Shown here piece after piece: positions 1-10,830 of a DNA stretch of 64,000 nt. The position numbers and the translations under genes were made by a program. Where the stretch lies: NCBI GenBank assembly GCA_021234155.1, contig JAJEKV010000493.1, positions 42,798 through 106,797 on the forward strand, read 5' to 3'. The notes under the pieces are model-generated. The model had not been told where the DNA came from and ran no database searches. It saw nothing but the letters and a program-made list of their open reading frames with translations. Each line of letters opens with the position of its first letter. The stretch's first letter is position 1. The stretch comes from Isoetes taiwanensis. Lineage: Eukaryota > Streptophyta > Lycopodiopsida > Isoetales > Isoetaceae.

Positions 1-320
1 TACTGGCAGAAATAAGATCTTAATCATGCAAAAACACACAGTATACCTCACAAACTTCAAGGTATGCATATGGCAAATCGATTGATATGAGGTCGTCCTC
101 CATGCCGTGCAGTGTTCCACCATTTTTTTTCTATATAGAGGATTTTGCAGGTTTATGGAGAATTGTATGCAGCAAGGAGGCTATAGAGGGTTCCCCCTAA
201 ATCCCGCCAGCATGCACGGCCATCTGCAAGAATCATGTCCCCTCATCGAGATAACCAAGCATTTTTTACCAATCGAAAAATTTTTCCGTCTTCCAAAACC
301 CCCACGACCTCCCCAAAACC
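1..320. other. No gene seen; AT-rich flank
   Basis: No convincing coding sequence is visible. The short open frame at 107-349 on the plus strand has no recognisable domain and is low-complexity at its end. The stretch lies downstream of the transposase-like exon on the opposite strand. Confidence 0.5.
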
Positions 321-678
321 TTAGAAAATCGAGAGCTTCAAAAATCTAAAAACTTTTTGGTCATACGGATAATCCCAAATTAAAAGAGTTGATGAATACA
401 TTGATTTCATGTCTTTGATGATTAATTGAATTGAATGAAATATTTCATTAACTACATGGTAATTCCCATTCTCTATTAAGAAATTGCTTACAAATTTTGA
501 CTTTATTGACATGATCCCTCCTGAACCAGCTCGTTGTTGCTTCTTGTGTTTGGATGCTGCATCTATTTGGCGCTGATATGTCTTCCCACAAAGTTCGACA
601 AACCTTTTCCAACTCTCTTCATCTACATGCATTGGTTTTGGTGCATTGTTGGTGCGGACCTTTCTGCGAAGGTTATCC
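321..678 (-). pseudogene. Plant transposase (Ptta/En/Spm-type) exon fragment
   Basis: The minus-strand reading starts after a plausible acceptor (tttcag at about 679) and reads through an N-terminal basic stretch (NLRRKVRTNN) to a motif W-x2-FVEL followed by a Lys/Gln-rich stretch and AGSGG. This pattern is typical of the plant transposase family linked to En/Spm (CACTA) elements, where W..FVEL..., a basic Lys-rich stretch and GSGG occur together. The same motif order occurs in the better preserved gene at 58.1-59.6 kb. After the GSGG motif the frame runs to about residue 103 with little resemblance to the family, so it probably runs into an intron. No start codon, catalytic domain or partner exons are visible nearby. 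It is probably a remnant of an element; a divergent host gene is less likely. Confidence 0.5.
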
Positions 679-699
679 CTGAAATATAAAACAATGTAA

Positions 700-935
700 C
701 ATGATTATAGTGGATACAAGAAAGTCTTCACTGCACAAAGTTAAAGAAAAAAAAAGCAGCCAGTGATTTTTCAACGAAGAGCAAGAACTACAACTATGTA
801 CTAATGCAGCATATATAGTTAAAGTAAACTCGATCCTGTAAAATTTGTTAGCAAGGTAAGCTTAAGCTCAAAAAGCATGCAGCAAGTGTAACGAAGCATA
901 TAGGTCTAGGAGAACAACAAGCATGCAACAAGCAC
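700..935. other. Intergenic, nothing recognised
   Basis: AT-rich sequence between two gene fragments. No coding or repeat signal is seen. Confidence 0.4.
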
Positions 936-1590
936 GGTAAAGCGAGCCTGGAGGCTGACGAGTATCCCAAACATATGTATGTCGATCTGGATGATTTTCC
1001 AGGTGGAGAGGTTACATTTGAGAAGATTTTAAGCTTTTGTCATGGTAAAAAAATCCCTGTTGCAGCTGATAAGCATTTCTGATAAGCATTTTCTGTATCT
1101 CCACCATGCTGCAAACTTCCTTGGCATGCAAAAAGGGATAACCTGGAAGAGCAGTGTGAATTATTTTGGAAAGATGGCATTCTAAGTTCGTGGGATGCCA
1201 TCTTGAAAATCTTGGGCATATTACATGAAGAAAGCTTAGTGTTGCCCAAATACCAGATTGATCTATATTCACAGAAATGCTGGGAAGAGCTTGGTCCTGC
1301 AATGAAGAACATGGTTCACGGGGATTTAACATTGCCCATTTACAAGTTGGTAAAGATTTCAAAAGAGCATCTCATTTAGTGTTGGGTTCTGGCAACTGGC
1401 CACGATGTACAGCACACAATATGGTAACCTCTTTTGCATTAGCAGCTCAAATGCTAGGCGTTAATGTAAGTACCTCTGTAATTGATAAGCTTGACCTCAT
1501 TGCCAAGAGTTTGCTGGAAGCAAAACTACGTGATGATTTTAAAAAGCTTACCATGCTCATGAATAGCTATGGCTCTCAAGGATTTTGAGC
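936..1590 (+). pseudogene. NPH3/BTB-like protein fragment, frame-broken
   Basis: Three short readings in different frames fit the N-terminal half of NPH3/RPT2-type BTB proteins, which are plasma-membrane adaptors in phototropin signalling. At about 943-1071 the reading contains VDLDDFPGGEVTFEKILSF then CHGKKI, matching the BTB segment L-x-DFPGG...FE...FCYG. At about 1090-1135 another frame gives LHHAANFLGMQKG, matching the AAEYLGM box. At 1137-1379 a third frame gives NLEEQCELF, followed by SSWDAILKIL, matching NLI-x-KTE-x-FL...SWKDSI. The NPH3 domain proper (with its conserved Tyr box) is not seen. The 1277-1588 open frame is only partly in register. The frameshifts between blocks make this a pseudogene or a strongly degraded copy. 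The family call rests on motif order, not on alignment. Confidence 0.55.
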
Positions 1591-2793
1591 CCATAACATA
1601 CATACCAATACTTCTACATGCGTTTTCTAGCATCTATAGCATTGTGTTAGAGTTGCAAACCTCACTGCTATATTAATTGTCTGCAGAGCAAATTTGAACT
1701 GTACAGTTTCCATATAAATTGAAAATGTATGCAATGTATTTGTTTAACACGTATGTGCATCTGAAACTGAGCCCACCAGATATGACGGGCATGAAAGAAC
1801 ATGCCTCCGAGTGCCTGCCGATGTCAACCCATGCTGAAGGGGTCTGAATAAGGAAGACTAGCCCCACAGTATTATGGCTTCTTTGTTGCGCAGTGGTATA
1901 TTTAACTCGTGACTAGGTAACTTCTAACCTTTGCCTGAGTATTGTAGTCTAAAAAGAGGCTGCAATCATCATACTGCAGGTTGACAGAAAGTAGATGTGT
2001 TTGGAGACATGCTTGAAGTCTGTCTAATTCAATTTCCCCCGGAAAATGCGAGAAGTGGCCAACATGATATGAATCATTGATTGGGATGTAATTTATGATT
2101 GGAAATAAGTCTCTTTACGTGGATTACAAACGTGCAAGAACTCTGAAAGCACTATGATAAGCCCAACCTGCAATATGACCAAGTGTGTTGATAATAATGA
2201 TTTCAAAAGTAAAATGTTTTGTATGGTATGTGATACGAGATAAGTTTATGTCTTTGAAGAAGGCTGCTAGGGCAGACACTGTCTTAGAAGCAAAGGATGT
2301 ATTTATTCATGTGCTTATTCATATTCATGTATTTGAAGAACATTTCTTTGCAGACAGGTGACTGCGCATTAGACCAATTTGCAGTGCCTGAGATGCCAAA
2401 TGCAATGAATTCAAATTAGAATCAGATTTCATCAATGGCATAGAGCGCTGTTATAAAGTGGGATTGCAGGAGGAATAGATGGTATGCACTATAAGCACAA
2501 ATTCAGGGCTTGAAGTTTAGAACCAAAGGGGGCACCTATATACTCTGGAGAGGTTTTGTATAACAGTCACAATATGCAGGTAGGGATGGTCATTGGCAAC
2601 CAGTGAATGCATGTAGGGAATGATCAACGTCTATGCATCAAATAAGCCTGCAGAAGATTAGTCAGCAGGAAGAGTCATTGATAATTGGATCCTTGCAGGC
2701 ATTTTAAATATGATTGATATGGGGGAGCAGAAGATTGGGTTGCACAGACACTTAGAAAATTGAGTTGCATAGATACTTGTTAGACACTAAGGA
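1591..2793. other. Intergenic, nothing recognised
   Basis: About 1.2 kb without a supported gene. Short open frames on both strands show no domain. No tandem repeat or terminal repeat was noticed. Confidence 0.4.
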
Positions 2794-3162
2794 TTAAAAC
2801 AGAGATATTATAAGACAAAGAATTATAAGATGCAATTGATATAACCTTTTAAAGCTTATAGAAGTCTCTAACCTCCAATGTCTCCAACGCTTCTTCAAGA
2901 ATCTGATGATGTCCACCAGCCCATCACCAAATTGCTCATGGATGTACTTCAAAGTTCTTTGCAAGTGTCGTGGCTTAATCTCCCTAAAAAGCTTGTCAAC
3001 CTCCTTACAATAAGTCTTCAATGCATCTGATGCTTTCTGGTCGAACTCACGCCCTGCTTCATCCATTAGCAATTCTCCTCTATGAAAACAAACCTGCAGC
3101 AGTTTGACAACAATAGAGATGACAAGTGTCAAAATAATAAAGATCAACAATAGAGATGACAA
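2794..3162 (-). CDS. Unrecognised ORF, possible exon of a larger gene
   Basis: A 122-residue frame. The first ~20 residues are hydrophobic (MSSLLLIFIILTLVISIVV) and come from sequence that looks like intron, since a 25-base stretch here (acaatagagatgacaagtgtcaa) is tandemly duplicated just upstream. Residues ~30-95 are charged and look coding (MDEAGREFDQKASDALKTY, then HLQRTLKYIHEQFGDGLVD), suggesting a helical protein segment. No family is recognised. Upstream on the same strand, around 3260-3420, a second coding-like stretch reads ETYRKEPEKFKEAMCHYKA, so the two could be exons of one gene or of one captured fragment. The real start and end are unknown. Confidence 0.3.
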   Translation of the reverse strand: MSSLLLIFIILTLVISIVVKLLQVCFHRGELLMDEAGREFDQKASDALKTYCKEVDKLFREIKPRHLQRTLKYIHEQFGDGLVDIIRFLKKRWRHWRLETSISFKRLYQLHLIILCLIISLF

Positions 3163-4180
3163 GTGTCAAAATAATAAAGAAGACTAACATAAACTAAGTT
3201 TTGCACATACCGAGACCTTGATAACTTCCTAAATTGGACATTGTAGGAAAGATCAATCTCCTTTTTTAAGGCGCCTTTTGTATTTTAGGATCATCTTGGT
3301 CGATATATCATCACATTCATCATCGTGAGGAAGATGAGCAACTAAGCACCACGGTCTGCTTTGTAATGACACATTGCTTCTTTGAATTTCTCGGGCTCCT
3401 TGCGATATGTTTCAAAGACAATTATTTGAAGAATTAGTAGATTACGCTTCAATGACCTGCAATTATATCATAAAAGCATCAAGATACTACCTTAAACAAA
3501 CATTTATTATGCAAGACAATCCAATAGACATGCATTCTAAGCCTATGCATGTTTGGCAAAACATGCATGCATATGCCTTTCCCCGCCAAATAAACAATCC
3601 AACATGCAGGAACAAATAAACAATCCAAAGCAGGCATGAAACAAATGGATGATACCAAATAGAACAAGTATAAATACAAAAGATCGTGCGTGATTTAGGC
3701 GATTGCTATGCCCCTAAACCTGTTAATGGTATTTTCTTCCAAGATGATATAGAAATCAAATATCATGGATGCCTCAGCTCATGGATGCCTCATTTCGCCT
3801 AGTGCTCATACACCCAAGGATTCAACCTCTTACAGAAGAAGGTCTAGCTGATGGGTATAAAGTCTCCGTGGATTGATGAATCATTGGAATCGATGTGATT
3901 CAAGCGGTGGCTCTCTTGTCTCAACCTCAAGAGCACTTACGCCAAGGAAGAGACTCCCAAAACCAAAAGAGCTCAGATTCAGTAGTTCTAAAACTATTGT
4001 GAACAATAGGTTACATTGTGCTAGAATTGCGGGCTGCAACAAAGAATAAGATGGATGGGAACTATGAGGAGGGATGATTTTTGGTGCAGCCTATCAGGAG
4101 TTAGATGCCGCGGATTCTAGCCGAGATGCCCTATGGTATCGAGCTAGTGATCACATGACCAATGTGAGGAAGCGAGATGT
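3163..4180. other. Intergenic with one coding-like patch
   Basis: Apart from the minus-strand coding-like patch at about 3260-3420 described with the neighbouring ORF, no gene is supported. The region ends at the poly-T run that marks the 3' tail of the downstream LINE. Confidence 0.35.
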
Positions 4181-4183
4181 TTG

Positions 4184-4204
4184 AAATTTTTTTTTTTTTT
4201 TTTT
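4184..4204 (-). other. Poly-A tail of the LINE (poly-T on plus strand)
   Basis: A run of about 18 T on the plus strand, preceded by gatgtttgaaa, fits the 3' poly-A tail of the minus-strand LINE. The intervening ~850 bases to the end of ORF2 would be the 3' untranslated region. Confidence 0.6.
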
Positions 4205-5054
4205 GAGTGAATGGGTTTTTTTCATTAATTATAGAAAAAAGGTACAAAACATAGTGAGTGAACCTTTATAGATAGGCTACTCATGGTAAAAACGTATGAA
4301 AATGAACACAAATGAAATAGGTCTTTGCCAGAAGCACATAGTAATGTAATATGTAATATGTTAACAAAAAGCAAAGTGGTGAACCCAGAAAAGTAGATGG
4401 GATATATATTGTGTTTTGCAACTAAGTGTGTTGGCGATAAGTGAACACACTTATCGAACAATTCCCCAGAGAAAAAGTAAATGTTAATAAGTTCCGTAAA
4501 TGTTATATGCAAGTCCTGTTTCAAGCCGTAAGGATAGGTGCAAGTCAGATTTGGGAGTGTGGGATGATTTGTGCAAAAGTGATAGGAGTTTAGGAATTCA
4601 TGGTGAGCTCGAAGTTTGGTCAAGTATAAGAGTTCTCGCCATTTCCCGGTTTAGCTCGATCATTTTAAATCTGCATTGGTAGTGGACATCGGAATTATTA
4701 AAGTGCCATATGCATCCGCGCCCTCTATGATGGTAGTAGCATTCCCCGCCGTAATACTCAAATCACTGATTTGTCATTCTTCTAATTGCTATCTCCATGA
4801 ACCACCATATCTCATGCATTAGGTCCAGGTGCTCAAGCAGAACTCCATAGCCCAATCTAATTCATCATCAGGTATGTCAATTATATCTATATCCGTGATC
4901 CCTCTAACTGTGCCTGTCCACATATCATGTGTGTATTGTATGTCATGCACCAGCCCACATACGGAAAAGTCTCAGATTCTCGGGGCTCCACTAAAGTGCC
5001 AAAAGTCTCGCTAAAGGCTCCTCTGCATGTAATCTAGGAGAAGTAATAATCGAG

Positions 5055-8000
5055 TTAAAGTAGTAAATCATGACAATTTAGTTTGAACAGTCTATGAGCT
5101 CCTATGAATTGGCCTATATTTAACCATTGTGTATCCAAATCAACTTTGTGCAAGTGTTTTTGACTGGTGGCAACCATCTCAATGTCATATATAACTTGAG
5201 ATTTAATCCAGAACATAGATATTTGTTTTCTTCCATATTGGCACCTGTTTCTATGCTTCCAAACATTCCATAATGCAATGCAACATAAAGTATTCTTATA
5301 AGCATCATCATTCATCATAAATTCAAGTAAAGTAGCAGGACAATTTATATGAAAAGTATTTTCAAACCATGCCCAAGAAGTAGTAAGCTTTACACAGCCA
5401 AATATGTGCTCCATAGATTCAACATAGTTGCATCCAAGAGGGCAATAGGGATTAACTGAATTTGTTGCAGAATTGGAGTGCCTTGAGATAGTTTCCAGAC
5501 ATGGCACACTCTTATTTGCAATTAATCATGCAAAGTAAGAAATTTTAGGGGCAAGTAGGAAAGCCAGATGTTCTTGAACAATCAATTCAGTGTCATCTGA
5601 AAGGTCCCAATAAAGCTTAGATTTGGAAGGTACATGAGGCTTATTTAAACAAGTATAAACCTTTGATACATTGTAGCTAGGTTTACCACAGAGGGTCCAT
5701 TGGGCAGTGATAGGATTGTGGTGAATGTTGACATTGCCAATTCTTTGCATGATGAATCTGTACATAATTTTATCTGTAGAACTGCCTCTGATTCGATTTT
5801 TCAGATTGGTCCAGGATATCCACCTTGTGTGATCCCAGAGATCACCAAGATGTAAAATACCATAAGACATCCATTTTTTATAGAGCTTTGGGTGGTTTAT
5901 GGCCAGAGGAGTAGTATTATCCTCGGAGAAATTGGGATTCCGTAATAAACTTGTGTTGGAGTGATCGCTTCACAGCGTAAATATCAAAGGTTTTGTGAAC
6001 CTTGTTCCAAGCCAGAATGAAGCTTTTCATGAGAGGGGAAGTATTAGGGCATGTTTCAAAGTTGTGAAAGCTGAGGAAGGTAAGCTATGGTTGATGGAAG
6101 GATGCCTTAGGATGACCTGGAGGACACCTAATATTTGATGAAGACCATGGCTGGATTGTTGTGGGACTGAATAATGATTTCCGTGATGTACTTCCCAAAC
6201 TAAAGCATAGCCCCTCAAGGATCAAATTTTTTGCATCCAAGGCCACCATGTATCTTGCTCCTGGTGATAGTGTTCCGGTTAACCATGTGATGATTCTTCC
6301 GGATAAAGTTTCTTACAATTCTCTCAATTTGTCGGTAAATGCCTTTGGGGGCCAAGAGCCGAGGAATAATAAATGTGAGAGGAGCAATGTAATTAGCAAT
6401 TATTGTTCTCCCCCGCCAGAGAGACAATTGCCATAATTGCCTAATTTCTTTTTCGATTCTTGCAACTATTGGAGACCATAGCTCTTTTAAACTGGGATTG
6501 AGTGACAGAGGCATACCCAAGAGGGTTTGTTGTCTCGCTTGATCTAATGCATTTGATACACCAAGAATGCTATCGCTGTCCATGTCACCAATGATAGTAC
6601 ATTTATTTAGGTTCACCAATGCCGTGACAGCCCAAAGATGTGAATGATGTGGAGAAAATTGGCAATGATGCTAGAATCATTCTTGAGAAAGTTGAAAGAG
6701 TCATCCGTGATATTGGAGAATAGACAGATTGGTTGTATTGTCGAAGATTAAGTCCCACAATATTCCCCAAAGATTGGTGATGGTTGATCACTCTAGTTAA
6801 CATCTCTGCTACAGCCAGAAAGAGATAAGGTGCTAGGGGACATCCTTGTCTCACACCTCGAGCAAGAGGGAAAAATTGCCGGGGAGCCATTGACAAGGAT
6901 GTTTTTGATTGAGATCTAGAATTTAAGCCCAAGATAAGCTTTTAATAATCTTTTCAATCGGCCAAGCTTTTGAAGAGAATTCTAAAAGTTCCACCTAATG
7001 GTGTCAAAAGCTTTTTGAGAAATCTAGTTTGAGCAAAATGCGTTTTGCTTAGTAAGATTATTCCAATGCATTCCCTCCATGGCTGGAATGTAGTTATCCG
7101 TGATGAATGGTTGGGGAGGAAGGAAAGATTGATTCGAGCTGATAACCTCTTGAGATGAGATTTGACCCTCGTTGGCTATGATTTTGGCACAGACCTTATA
7201 ATTGAAGTTTGTCAGAGAGATAGGCCTCCAGTCAGATAAGAATTGAGGATTGTCAACCTTAGGAATTAGAGTAATAAGGCCAGATGAGAGAGAAGGATGA
7301 AGGTGGTTTGAGTTCCAGAAACCTTTGATCATATGCACGAAGTCATCTTTAAGAGTTTCCCAAAATGTAATAAAAATTTCGGGGTAACCCATCGACTGAA
7401 CTTTTACCTTTTGCAAGACTTTTAGAATGGAGAAAATCTCTTCAAAGATTTGGAATATCCTCCATTGCAGGGGTCATGGCAATGTTACTGTGAAGATCAT
7501 TAGCTTCAATCAAATCAGTGAAAGATTTAGCTTCTGCAATTTGGACTTGATTGTCTCTGGGTTGGGAGAAAATATTAGCATAGTTTGAGCAGAAAAAGTT
7601 GGAAATTTCTTTCTGATCAGTGATGGTGTTATCATTTCCATCCTTGACTGAGATAAGTTGACTTTTCAGAAGCCTAGACTTAGCAACTCTGTAAAAAAAC
7701 CTTGAATTCCCATGATCCATATTAGATAGGTATTTTAGTTTACATCTGATAGATGCTCCTTTAGCTTCCAGCTCTTCAATGGTTTTAATTACCATTTCCA
7801 GATTTCCTTCTTGTCTATGAAGATTAATGTTGAAGGGGTCTTCTTGCAGATTAATTCTAACCTCCTTCATTTCCTCGCAGTAAGATTTTTTTTTACCGCT
7901 TGATCTCATGAAGATTCTTTGACCATTGTTTAATCCAGGCCTTTGATTTTTTAATATTGTCATAGAAAGTTCTCATGGAGTTTGTAGATCTGACCTTGGG

Positions 8001-8815
8001 TAGAGTGGCATAAAAGGCAATGAAGTCTTTACCTTAATGATTCCGGAATCTAGAGAGAGCAGTTCAATTTAAAAGGAGTGTTACCATGCCTTTTGATGTA
8101 GAGCATAAAGTTGGTAGTAAAGAATTGAGGCTGATGATCAGATATTGAAGTACACTCATCACTGTATACCAAGCAATTATTCCAGATCTCGTTATGAGTG
8201 TTGTTTATGTAAAACCTGTCAAGTGCACAATATACTCTATTATTCCCTTCTTGCTTATTAGACCAAGTGTAGATTGAGGTGGAAGATGGGATATGTCAAG
8301 AAAATGGATGCCAAGCATTTGATCCCATTGAGTTCTTTCTATGGAGGACATATTGAGATTTTTTCCAATTTTCAAGTCCTGTGTAGGAGTGTTATTAAAG
8401 TCCCCCTCGCCAAAATCCAGGTATCACAATCTTGAGATGCAATGTGATTGTTAACATTGAGCCAAGTGTTAGCTCTAGATCTAGACTCAGTGGAGGCATA
8501 GACATTTATCACACCAAATTTAGAGTCATCATGCTTAAAAGTCGATTGCCGTGATCTGCAAGGGCTAGTGTAGACGTAAAATATGAGTAAGGTGTCTCCA
8601 AATAATGCAGACCTCCCGAGGTCCCAGTTGCTTCAATCCATGTGGAGGAAAAACCAGGGCCAATCCAATCCGGAAGATTGGAGCACTCAAAAGTCGGGGA
8701 GCCTAAGCTCCTGAAGAAGAATGATGTCTGCATCATAGCTCCTAATTTGGGAGATGGCTCTTCTCCTTTTCAGGGGGCCTTTTATGCCTCTTAGATTCCA
8801 ACTAAGAATCTTCAT
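5055..8815 (-). pseudogene. LINE ORF2: endonuclease / reverse transcriptase, broken
   Basis: Translation begins at ATG 8815 with MKILSWNLRGIKGPLKRRR and then ILLQELRL, the N-terminal signature of an APE-type endonuclease, which nicks target DNA. More endonuclease sequence follows near 8509-8736. Reverse-transcriptase blocks follow: SGLITLIPK and WRPISLTNFNYKVCAKIIA at about 7190-7300, then GVRQGCPLAPYLF at about 6820-6860. The catalytic box appears as ITDD in a shifted frame near 6710, in place of the usual F/YADD. Connection and zinc-binding (zf-RVT) sequence follows at 6215-6619 and 5055-5507, including CPLGC and MEHIFGC. At least six frame changes or stops separate these blocks, so no functional enzyme can be made. 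Confidence 0.88.
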
Positions 8816-8829
8816 GGAAATAATTTAGG

Positions 8830-9173
8830 AGAGGCAACCTTGGGGGGGATCAATGGAGTCTGGCAGCTTTTTTGGATTTAAGCCGAGTATTAGCTGCAGG
8901 GGTGTTATGGAGCAGACCAGAGTTATATTTACCTTTTTTCTTTTTGATATTTTTAGCAATAGGGTGGTCAACAGAAGTCTTATCTTGATGAGCAGTTAAG
9001 TAAATATCATTATCCCAGAGGCTATCAGTATTTGAAAAGTGATTTGATAGTGCATTCTCTTTGTCAAGATCTAAGTCTTGAGTTCATGTCCGGCACAATT
9101 TATCGAAAGTGAGAGCATTGCCAATTTGGATTTGCAACACTCAGGTTGTGTAGTCTCCATAGAAATATGTAGC
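8830..9173 (-). pseudogene. LINE ORF1 C-terminal part
   Basis: Minus-strand reading gives a Lys-rich hydrophilic segment (DSLWDNDIYLTAHQDKTS, then NIKKKKGKYNSG) that ends just before the ORF2 start, as expected for the end of a plant LINE ORF1 nucleic-acid-binding protein. It is cut off on its upstream side by the insertion that begins at 9174. Confidence 0.5.
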
Positions 9174-9289
9174 ATAATAACAGGGGGTTTTCTTTATGTT
9201 TTTGTACGCTTTTCACTAAGATTTTCCTATGATTTTGTGATGTATTCAAATGGATGTACTAACGCATTACATCTAGAGTGCACCATTTT

Positions 9290-9595
9290 CGAGCCATTGA
9301 TTTTAGCCTTTTTTTTCAATGGTCAACAACCAATGGCTCACAACAAAAAGCCCTTTTTTTTGTGCGTGTGGTGCATAATGGTCAACAACCAATGGCTCAC
9401 AACAAAAGCCCTTTTTTTGTGTGTGTGGTGCATAATGGGCACATGAAGGGCTTGAAAATCAATGGCTCACAACAAAAGCCTTTTTTTTGCGTGTGGTGCA
9501 TAATGGTCAACAACCAATGGCTCACAACAAAAGCCCTCTTTTGTGTGTGGTGCATAATGGGCACATGAAGGGCTTGAAGGGCGCATGTAGTGCGG
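9290..9595. repeat. Composite tandem repeat (A-A-B-A-B)
   Basis: Unit A, about 59 bases, starts with ggtcaacaaccaatggctca, runs through a T-rich stretch and ends with gtggtgcataat. It occurs at about 9319, 9380 and 9505. Unit B contains gggcacatgaagggcttgaa, occurs at about 9437 and 9558, and shares the ggctcacaacaaaagccc core in its first copy. The open frames here are repeat artefacts. The core word resembles the inner edge of the element's terminal repeat. Confidence 0.75.
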
Positions 9596-10299
9596 TTCCT
9601 TGCCGGCAACACATTTCTTATCATAACCCGATCCGGAGCGAGCTGTTTGAGATGATTTTTATTGCGTTGGAAAGCTCTCTCCAGATCTTTTTTATAGTGT
9701 ATGATATGGATATGTTTGGTTAAGTTATTTATGCTAAAACAGCAATTTTTTGGTCGGGTTTGGTAGGCTTTCACATCCTACGGTGATTATCTGATTGTGC
9801 TATTGGATATTGTTTTATGGCTCATTTTGAATGAAGCTTGCAAAAAATTACCATGCATTTTTAGATTTTGAGGCGGTTATGAAGCAAATTCAAAGGCTTC
9901 TAGATCCTTGTGCTAACAATGGCGAGAAAAGTTTCCCACTTTGGTTTCTCACCACAAAAGAATCCATGGAGGCCAAAGGCCTTTGTTAAATTCAGGTTAG
10001 AAAAATGTTTGTGTATGGGTGTTGCAAACTTTATGACTTTTAGGAATAATGGGATCAATCGCTCTATCTTTATGGTAACTTTTACTTATGTTTTATTTGT
10101 TTTATTGTGATGAAATTAAAAAGCTACAGTGTGATGAAAGCCTCAAATGAATTCTAGTTTTTTTTGGTTTGAATTCTAAAAAAGTTTTATCACATTGGGG
10201 AGGGGGGTGACATCCCTAAGGCTAAAATGGCCAATTTTTTTTTTGCAACACAAACCATTAACATCCAACATATTAAAATTAAATCCCCCAACACATAAC

Positions 10300-10830
10300 A
10301 ACCAACACATAACAACTATTGACATTAACAACCAACACATAACTACCATTGACATTAATTAACACAACCATTAGGTCCAAGCAAATTTAAATTAAAATCC
10401 CTTAAACCCCCTTTGGTTTGGGTGCATATTCACACGGGGGTGGCGTAGGGCAGCGAGAGCCCTCATAATTGTATTTTTGCACGCATTTAAATCAACACCA
10501 TATAGTATTAAAGCTTGAAATCTTATAGTATTTTTCGAATCTTGTTATCTGATATAGCAAATTTTGTACTTGCATACCCCACAAACGAGGAACTTTAATG
10601 CGTGACGGTGTAGATTAAGGAATAAAGGGGTGAATATGCCTATCCAAGCGCCTCTCGTTGCGGAGTCACCCCGTGTGAATATGCACCCAAACCAAAGGGG
10701 GTTTAAGGGGGATTTTAATTTAAATTCTTTGGACCTAATGGTTGTGTTAATTAATGTCAATGGTAGTTATGTGTTGGTTGTTAATGTCAATAGTTGTTAT
10801 GTGTTGGTTGTTATTGTTAATGGAGGTACA
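10300..10830. repeat. Inverted-repeat (foldback) element, copy 1
   Basis: The left arm at about 10300-10440 (reading ...aaccccctttggtttgggtg then cacacggggg) is matched in inverse by the right arm at about 10665-10830. The ~220-base centre is homologous, in reverse orientation, to the centre of the copy at 14590-15065 (shared word cctcgttt-tggggtatgca). Arms also contain repeated caaccaacacataac words. It is non-coding and MITE-like. Confidence 0.75.

Larger units (their letters stand above)
9174..10830. mobile_element. Insertion inside LINE ORF1 with TIR-like left end
   Basis: The left end (AATATGTAGCATAATAACAG) is the same as the left end of the 4.5 kb element at 12921, and ~130 bases of similarity follow. 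Inside it are a composite tandem repeat (9290-9595), about 700 bases of AT-rich sequence and an inverted repeat (10300-10830). LINE ORF1 sequence resumes beyond 10831. No coding sequence is seen. The matching right terminus was not found, so this copy is probably right-truncated or a chimera of two insertions. Confidence 0.55.

Noticed and set aside
4225-4623. 132-residue minus-strand frame
   Set aside because: It lies between the LINE zinc-binding domain and the poly-A tail, so it is LINE 3' untranslated sequence, and it shows no domain.
9397-9774. Minus-strand frame over the tandem repeat
   Set aside because: The sequence repeats the same nucleotide unit and is explained by the composite tandem repeat.
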